A stretch of DNA of 49,905 nt from Bacillus sp. ISL-37 (lineage in GTDB: Bacteria; Bacillota; Bacilli; Bacillales; Cytobacillaceae): contig NZ_JAGGQL010000005.1 in NCBI RefSeq assembly GCF_018613315.1, forward strand, positions 220,288-270,192. The letters run 5' to 3'. The position numbers and the translations under genes are program-made. Shown in pieces: positions 44,799 through 49,905 of the stretch. Numbering within the stretch: position 1 is the first letter of the stretch; each line of letters begins with the position of its first letter. Under the pieces are notes generated by a model, which was not told the DNA's origin, ran no database searches, and saw only the letters and a program-made list of their open reading frames with translations.

Positions 44799-46043
44799 TT
44801 AAATATCTTGACGCTCGAAATCTGCTGTTTCCTCTTCGAGTTGGAAGGCATCATGCAACGCATTTACTGCCTTTCCTAAATCCTCTTGTTTGACCAATAC
44901 CCAAATGGTTGTATGGCTGTCAGCAGACTGAAGGATGCGGATCCCTTTTTCAGATAAAGCTGTAACAATTTTTGAGGTTACACCCGGGACTCCTGCCATT
45001 CCTGCTCCGACAACCGATACCTTCGCACAATGTTTCTCAATTTGCGGAGTGTGTCCCAATCCTTCTAATACTCTTAAAGCCCGGTCCGTCATTTCGTCTA
45101 AGACAGTGTAGACCACTCCATTTGGAGAAATATTAATAAAATCTACGCTGATATTTTCATTGGCCATTGCCTTGAAAACTTCAGATTGGAGATTGTATTG
45201 GTCTTTTTTTGCAAAAACCTTTATTTGGCTTACATTTGAAACATGCGCAATTCCTGTTACAGGTCGTTCCTTAATGTCAGTTCCTTTATTTTCACGATTA
45301 AGGGTAGTAACCAGCGTGCCAAGTCCTTCCGAATAGGTAGACCTGATCCTGATCGGAACTTTTGCCTGCATGGCGATCTCAACGGCACGAGGGTGGATTA
45401 CCTTCGCCCCCTGGTAAGCCATATTGCAAACTTCGGTATATGTTACCACGGAAAGTGGCCGTGCGTTATCAGCAATTCTCGGATCAGCAGTCATGATTCC
45501 TTCGACATCGGTAAAGATGTCAATCCACTCCGCGTTTAACGCTGCGCCAAGTGCTGCTGCCGATGTGTCACTGCCGCCCCTGCCGATTGTTGTCACGTCC
45601 CCATTTTTTGCAGCACCCTGGAATCCTGCAACGACGACTACGTCGACCTGATCCAGTTCTCTCAGCAATCGGTCGCACTTCATATCCAGAATTCTTGCGT
45701 TCGTATGCTCACTATTTGTCCTGAATCCCGCCTGGGCACCTGTAAGCGCAGCCGCATTAATGCCATTATCAAGCAGCATATTGGTAAAAACGACACTTGA
45801 AATCGTTTCTCCGCACGATAGCAGCAGATCATGCTCCCGTTTGCTGATCTTGCTGTCACTTCCTCCAAGCAGGCTGAGGAGAGTGTCAGTAGCGTATGGA
45901 TCTCCCTTCCTGCCCATCGCAGAAACGACTACCACCGCTTTGTACCCATCCGCGATTGCCTTCTTAATATGACTCATCGCTTGGATGCGGCTTTGTTCAT
46001 CTCGGACAGATGTACCGCCAAATTTTTGAACGATTATTTTCAT
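44799..46043 (-). CDS. dapG: Aspartokinase I (DapG)
   Basis: 414 residues. Kinase domain begins IIVQKFGGTSVRDE (KFGGTSV), with TIGRGGSDTSAAALGAAL near 157. Two C-terminal ACT domains (about 265-400) carry feedback control, in B. subtilis by meso-diaminopimelate. It phosphorylates aspartate at the start of lysine, methionine and threonine synthesis; Asd next to it makes the following step. ATG after GAGGTG. Confidence 0.95.
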   Translation of the reverse strand: MKIIVQKFGGTSVRDEQSRIQAMSHIKKAIADGYKAVVVVSAMGRKGDPYATDTLLSLLGGSDSKISKREHDLLLSCGETISSVVFTNMLLDNGINAAALTGAQAGFRTNSEHTNARILDMKCDRLLRELDQVDVVVVAGFQGAAKNGDVTTIGRGGSDTSAAALGAALNAEWIDIFTDVEGIMTADPRIADNARPLSVVTYTEVCNMAYQGAKVIHPRAVEIAMQAKVPIRIRSTYSEGLGTLVTTLNRENKGTDIKERPVTGIAHVSNVSQIKVFAKKDQYNLQSEVFKAMANENISVDFINISPNGVVYTVLDEMTDRALRVLEGLGHTPQIEKHCAKVSVVGAGMAGVPGVTSKIVTALSEKGIRILQSADSHTTIWVLVKQEDLGKAVNALHDAFQLEEETADFERQDI

Positions 46044-46084
46044 CGTAACACCTCAGAATTTCTGTCATTAAATCAATTATGTGT

Positions 46085-47134
46085 TTACTTTACTATTCCA
46101 AGCTTTACAAGACTTTCAGCAATCTGGACTGAGTTCCATGCTGCACCTTTTAACAGGTTGTCAGAAACGACCCACATATGGAAGCCTTTGTCATTGTCTA
46201 GATCCTTCCTGATTCTGCCGACAAAAACGTCATTTTTGCCAACGCAGAATGCAGGCATTGGATACAGCTGCTGATCAGGATCGTCCTGCAGGACAACTCC
46301 AGGTGCGTCAGTCAATAGTTCTTTTACTTCAGCTGCAGAAACACCCTCCTGGCCAATTTCAACATACACCGATTCTGAATGACCTGTGCCTACAGGCAGA
46401 CGTACGCATGTTGCCGCTACCTGCAGTCCAGGCATGTGCATGATTTTCTTAGTTTCATTGATCATCTTCATTTCTTCATACGTAAAACCGTTATCTACGA
46501 ATGTATCGATCTGTGGAATGGCGTTGAATGCAATCTGGTAGTGCTTATCCGCTGACTTGACCGGAAGGATCTTTGGTTCGTATTCTTCTCCGTTCAGGAT
46601 TGCCTGAGTCTGCTCCTCCAGCTCCTCGACAGCAGCAGCACCTGCACCAGATACTGCCTGGTAAGTGGATACGATAATCTTTTCCAGGCCGAACTTTTTC
46701 CGTAACGGCTCCAATGCAACGACCATCTGGATCGTAGAGCAGTTCGGGTTAGCGATGATTCCATTATGTGAATGCAGATCCTCCTCATTTACTTCAGGCA
46801 CGACAAGTGGAGTGTTTTCATCCATACGGAATGCACTTGTGTTATCCACAACGATTGCACCGCGTTTGACTGCTTCTGGTGCCAGTTCCTTGGAAACACT
46901 TCCTCCTGCGCTGAACAAGGCGATATCTACACCTTCAAAGCTTTCTGGCTTGGCTTCCTGTACTGTCAGCTCTTCGCCTTTATATTGGACCTTTGTACCA
47001 GCTGATCTTGATGATGACAGCAATAATAGCTCAGACACAGGGAAGTCCCTGCTCTCAAGCGTCTGGATCATCTGCTGCCCTACTGCTCCTGTTGCTCCAA
47101 CTACTGCTACACGGTAACCTTTTCTCTCTGACAT
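46085..47134 (-). CDS. asd: Aspartate-semialdehyde dehydrogenase
   Basis: 349 residues. NADP-binding [12 protein letters not shown] at the N terminus, active-site cysteine in NPNCSTIQ (about 130), [11 protein letters not shown], and C-terminal [10 protein letters not shown] region. It makes aspartate semialdehyde for DapA and dipicolinate. The ATG at 47134 follows GGAAGGGG; 15 extra upstream codons lack a ribosome binding site. Confidence 0.96.
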   Translation of the reverse strand: MSERKGYRVAVVGATGAVGQQMIQTLESRDFPVSELLLLSSSRSAGTKVQYKGEELTVQEAKPESFEGVDIALFSAGGSVSKELAPEAVKRGAIVVDNTSAFRMDENTPLVVPEVNEEDLHSHNGIIANPNCSTIQMVVALEPLRKKFGLEKIIVSTYQAVSGAGAAAVEELEEQTQAILNGEEYEPKILPVKSADKHYQIAFNAIPQIDTFVDNGFTYEEMKMINETKKIMHMPGLQVAATCVRLPVGTGHSESVYVEIGQEGVSAAEVKELLTDAPGVVLQDDPDQQLYPMPAFCVGKNDVFVGRIRKDLDNDKGFHMWVVSDNLLKGAAWNSVQIAESLVKLGIVK

Positions 47135-47504
47135 TGCTGTTTCCCCTTCCACTACCATTATCGTTTTAATACCCCGCATATTTGCTGAGGCTGATTAACC
47201 ATAAGTATAAAACGGCGGTCTATAGAAAAACCGCCTAGTATATTATCCTATATTTTATCATAATCAATCATTAAGAAAAGAAACATTTTGCTTCACTGCC
47301 GGAGAAAAGCATTTCCAAGTAAAAATATGCTGTAAAATTGACCGTTTTCACTAAACTGGGGCTATCCGGAACCACTTTGTCTCTACTCACTTAGAGTCAA
47401 TGCTCTTTTACAAGATGCCTCTGAACAGATAATGCTTTTCTTGCGCAAATTCAATTTTCGCTCCAAAAAGCAACAATGGTTTCGAAAAGAGCCAGATATT
47501 TGCA
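47135..47504. other. Intergenic region between dpaB and asd
   Basis: Contains the dpaB terminator (47214-47235). Beyond it 47236-47504 is AT-rich spacer downstream of dpaB, with no gene, repeat or strong promoter recognised. An asd promoter must lie in 47140-47213, but none is convincing. Confidence 0.5.
47214..47235 (-). terminator. Terminator between dpaAB and asd
   Basis: GGCGGT / ACCGCC stem with minus-strand tail GTTTTAT. It would insulate dpaAB from the biosynthetic asd-dapG-dapA genes. Confidence 0.65.
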
Positions 47505-48101
47505 TTAGTTATCCTTATAGCGCTCGACTAATACTGGCTGTAACTGTTTTCCATTCATTGCCTCAACGATTGTTTCGGAAAGCATCTCCATTCTAGCAAC
47601 CATTGAGTTTGGCTTTTTCACTGGATCATCCTGGCCAAAAGGAATCATGTAAATATTCTTGGTTGCCATCAGCCTCATAAGGTTTACGCCGTTAAGCCCC
47701 AATGCATCGTTAGTAGAAATACCAAGGACAACTGGCTTTTGGTTCCTTAATGTTGCTTTCGCAGCCATCAAAACTGGCGAATCTGTCATTGCATTTGCAA
47801 ACTTGCTCATGGAGTTACCTGTCAGCGGCGCAATGACCATGCAATCCAGAGGGATTTTTGGACCTAGAGGTTCTGCCTTTACAATCGAATCAATCACTTT
47901 ATTACCTGTTAGCTCTTCAATCCGCTGTACCCAATCTTCACCTTTTCCAAAACGTGTTTCTGTATTTTTAACAGTGAATGTGACAACAGGTAAAACTTCA
48001 GCGCCTGCATTCACTAGCTTTTCAATTTCCGGAAAAACAGCGTCGTACGTACAATGTGAGCCTGTTAATCCAAAACCAATCTTCCTACCTTTTAAACTCA
48101 T
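47505..48101 (-). CDS. dpaB: Dipicolinate synthase subunit B (SpoVFB)
   Basis: 198 residues of the flavoprotein-like family (LKGRKIGFGLTGSHCTYDAVFPEIEKLV; MVIAPLTGNSMSKFANAMTDSPVLMAAKATLRN). Flavin-type fold, together with DpaA makes dipicolinic acid for spore heat resistance in the mother cell. Its ATG overlaps the dpaA stop (ATGA). Confidence 0.96.
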   Translation of the reverse strand: MSLKGRKIGFGLTGSHCTYDAVFPEIEKLVNAGAEVLPVVTFTVKNTETRFGKGEDWVQRIEELTGNKVIDSIVKAEPLGPKIPLDCMVIAPLTGNSMSKFANAMTDSPVLMAAKATLRNQKPVVLGISTNDALGLNGVNLMRLMATKNIYMIPFGQDDPVKKPNSMVARMEMLSETIVEAMNGKQLQPVLVERYKDN

Positions 48102-49000
48102 ACTTCTTTCTCCTTTCGATTTATAAAGTCTTCCATAAGCAGCTGAGAAAGAACATTCGCCAAAATTTGTCCCGCTGTTTTCGGGGCAACGATTCCTGGC
48201 AATCCAGGTGCAAGCAAGGCTTTAATTCCACGTTTTTCCGCATAGCGAAAATCCGTTCCACCTGGTTTGGATGCAAGGTCGATGATCAAAGTATGAGCAG
48301 GCATCCTCGAAATGACGGAGGCAGTAACGATTTGATGAGGAATCGTATTGATGCAAATATCGGAATCAGAGACCGCCTTGCCTATATCGGATAAAAGGAA
48401 CGGCTCTAATCCCATTTCCGTAATCCTTGCAATGTGTTCACTTTTCCGGGCTCCTACCTTCACTTTTGCTCCAAGGGCATGGAAGGTTCTCGCGACACTC
48501 ATCCCAACTCTTCCAAGACCGAGAACAGCTACCCTTGAGCCATGGATGGTGAAATCCGTATGTTGGATTGCCATCATGATCGTTCCTTCGACCGTTGGGA
48601 TCGAGTTATATATTGCAACATCATCACGAGCAAATAACTGTACGAGTTTCCTGTTTGCTTGATTTGTAATCCCAGTTAAATAGGAATTACTGATGCCTGA
48701 ATAAACTGTGCAATGTTCAAGAGTCTTGCCAAGCATTTCTTTTATAAGGACTACTTTTTCATTCGAGAAAATGGTCTCGACCTGGCCCTCCATACTCGTA
48801 CCTGGTACAGGCAGGATCAAAGCATCCTGTACGGAAAAATCAACTTCATCTATCTTTTCTTTTGAGGCACCTGTAAAAGCATGGTCCAACTGCTCGAAGC
48901 CTATTAAAGAAAGCTTTGCATCAAGCTCTGTCAGCTTGCGAATAATCTCCAGCTGTCTCGCATCACCGCCGATAACCGCGATTTGCATTCCTGTCAGCAT
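48098..49000 (-). CDS. dpaA: Dipicolinate synthase subunit A (SpoVFA)
   Basis: 300 residues. N-terminal domain begins MQIAVIGGDARQLEIIRKL; Rossmann NAD(P)-binding motif VAVLGLGRVGMSVARTF (about 155-175), and C-terminal LLAPGLPGIVAPKTAGQILANVL. It oxidises the DapA product to dipicolinate. The start ATG 49000 has GAAGGTGA at eight bases; an upstream in-frame ATG 17 codons earlier is less fitting. A sigma-K-like promoter lies about 70 bases upstream. Confidence 0.96.
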   Translation of the reverse strand: MLTGMQIAVIGGDARQLEIIRKLTELDAKLSLIGFEQLDHAFTGASKEKIDEVDFSVQDALILPVPGTSMEGQVETIFSNEKVVLIKEMLGKTLEHCTVYSGISNSYLTGITNQANRKLVQLFARDDVAIYNSIPTVEGTIMMAIQHTDFTIHGSRVAVLGLGRVGMSVARTFHALGAKVKVGARKSEHIARITEMGLEPFLLSDIGKAVSDSDICINTIPHQIVTASVISRMPAHTLIIDLASKPGGTDFRYAEKRGIKALLAPGLPGIVAPKTAGQILANVLSQLLMEDFINRKEKEV

Positions 49001-49066
49001 GAGAACAATCACCTTCTTTTCCATTAATCCTGGAATATATATTTCATTCAAATTGAACTACTTCAA

Positions 49067-49095
49067 CATCATATGTATCAGACTTGGAATAGGTG
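49067..49095 (-). promoter_or_regulatory. Candidate sigma-K promoter of dpaAB
   Basis: Minus strand: CACC (49092-49095), 16 bases, CATATGATG (49067-49075), close to the sigma-K pattern mACm-N16-CATAnnnTA. B. subtilis spoVF is sigma-K controlled, which supports it. Confidence 0.5.
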
Positions 49096-49113
49096 AGTTT
49101 TCCATAAAAGAAA

Positions 49114-49136
49114 AGCGCCGGCCATTGGCCAGCGCT
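49114..49136 (-). terminator. Second terminator after ymxH
   Basis: AGCGCTGGCC-AAT-GGCCGGCGCT with minus-strand tail TTTTCTTTTAT; lies just upstream of the dpaA promoter. Confidence 0.8.
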
Positions 49137-49212
49137 GAAAATTCATGAATGATGCAAAGGGTTCATCTGTTGAATTAAAATCAAAAATACCCAAATACAG
49201 AGGCAAAAAAAT

Positions 49213-49236
49213 AAAGCCGGCTTTGCGCCCGGTTTT
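49213..49236 (-). terminator. ymxH terminator (overlaps stop codon)
   Basis: AAAACCGG / CCGGCTTT stem with minus-strand tail ATTTTTTTG. Confidence 0.65.
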
Positions 49237-49480
49237 ACTCTTCGTCCTCTGGGATGTCAATGATAATCATGTCTGATCCTATTTTTTTGATATGCTTCCA
49301 TGGAACCCTTACTTCTCCTGATTGTTTGCGGAGGCCGAACCACTTTAAAGACGGAATGATCAAGGCCTCTATTTGTCCGGTTCTTTCATTGATTTCCAAA
49401 TCTGTCTGACCAAGTACGCCCAATCTTTCTGCCCTCTTTACATCGACGATTTCTTTTCCTCCAAGTTCACTTAATTTCAT
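49235..49480 (-). CDS. ymxH: YlmC/YmxH-family sporulation protein
   Basis: 81 residues, PRC-barrel-like: MKLSELGGKEIVDVKRAERLG, then LEINERTGQIEALIIPS and WKHIKKIGSDMIIIDI. The family has members linked to sporulation; no biochemical role is known. ATG after GGGGGAGGG. Position next to dpaA matches ymxH of B. subtilis. Upstream lies tandem array C. Confidence 0.92.
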   Translation of the reverse strand: MKLSELGGKEIVDVKRAERLGVLGQTDLEINERTGQIEALIIPSLKWFGLRKQSGEVRVPWKHIKKIGSDMIIIDIPEDEE

Positions 49481-49596
49481 GATGCCCTCCCCCTGTCACT
49501 TTGTCCTTATTCTATATGTATCAATCCGGGAAGTTTTTTAGAATACATATCCGTGAAAAAAAAGCGGTATTGTTGCCAAGAATCTACTGTTATTTA

Positions 49597-49905
49597 GACA
49601 GCTTTTCAGGAGTACAAGCTCAACCTGTCATGATTCCTTCGTTTTCTTGACAGCTTTTCTGCAGCAGAGACCAAAGCTGTCATGATTCCTTCGTTTTCTT
49701 GACAGCCTTTCTGCAGCAGAGCCCAAAGCTGTCATGATTCCTTCGTTTTCTTGACATCCTTTCTGCAGCAGAGACCAAACCTGTCAGGATTCCTTCGTTT
49801 TCTTGACAGCTTTTCTGAAATAGAGATCAAAGCTGTCATGATTCCTTTGTTTTCTTGACAGCTTTTCTGGTGTAGAGGACAAAGCTGTCATGATTCCTTC
49901 ATTTT
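49597..49905. repeat. Tandem array C: at least six 52-bp units with inverted arms
   Basis: Units start at 49597, 49649, 49701, 49753, 49805 and 49857; the last is cut by the window end. Each has arm TGACAGCTTT, a 15-nt loop such as TCTGCAGCAGAGACC, arm AAAGCTGTCA and a 17-nt linker such as TGATTCCTTCGTTTTCT. Units 1 and 4 have degenerate arms. The array lies upstream of ymxH. No coding frame runs through it. Confidence 0.95.

Overview
The window comes from the chromosome of an endospore-forming member of the Bacillaceae. Gene content and order follow the Bacillus subtilis block ymxH - dpaA/dpaB - asd - dapG - dapA - rnjB - tepA - ylzJ - spoIIIE - ymfC - (nup) - ymfF/H/I/J/K - rodZ - pgsA - cinA - recA - rny - ymdB - spoVS - (korAB) - miaB - ricA - cotE, read on the minus strand from right to left. 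The dipeptidase plus korAB insertion, nup genes beside ymfC, and the repeat types suggest a Mesobacillus/Cytobacillus/Neobacillus-like genus rather than B. subtilis itself; this is a judgement from memory, not a database result. Nearly all genes are on the minus strand.

Layout. (1) 1-10150 is accessory. It holds an NreB/NarL-like two-component system, an acetyltransferase, a DnaD/DnaB-like domain protein, two very small ORFs, a NUDIX gene broken by one in-frame amber codon, a probable frameshifted two-TM gene, and a respiratory molybdoenzyme operon (TorD chaperone, small ORF, catalytic A, FeS B and NrfD-type membrane C subunits) with a divergent polyferredoxin gene. A good Fnr/Crp-type box lies in the divergent promoter region. 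This block sits next to cotE, where B. subtilis has mutS. (2) 10200-17600 is the cotE-ricA-miaB-korB-korA-dipeptidase-spoVS region. (3) 18170-30400 is a conserved core: ymdB, rny, recA (LexA box and sigma-A promoter visible), cinA, pgsA, rodZ, ymfK, ymfJ, ymfI, ymfH and ymfF. (4) 30600-37600 has a membrane diguanylate cyclase, the nupNOPQ-type nucleoside ABC transporter with a CodY-like box, and the GntR/UTRA regulator ymfC with a palindromic operator candidate. (5) 37900-49480 has spoIIIE, ylzJ, tepA, rnjB, the diaminopimelate/lysine genes dapA-dapG-asd, the dipicolinate synthase genes dpaB-dpaA with a sigma-K-like promoter, and ymxH.

The most unusual content is intergenic. Three separate tandem arrays (17831-18040, 43454-43802 and 49597 to the window end) have unrelated sequences but the same architecture: a 52-53 bp unit holding two 7-12 bp inverted arms separated by a 15-19 nt loop and a 15-19 nt linker. 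Each array lies between a terminator and the next promoter, or where that can be expected. Loop sequences change while arm sequence and spacing are kept, and one arm position covaries. A different dispersed, structured repeat of about 330 bp occurs at the window start (partial) and between cinA and recA; both copies carry a perfect DnaA box (TTATCCACA). A diverged short relative may lie upstream of nupO.

Many starts were moved to the codon that fits the ribosome binding site. Several genes use TTG or GTG (recA GTG; rnjB, ricA and nupN TTG).
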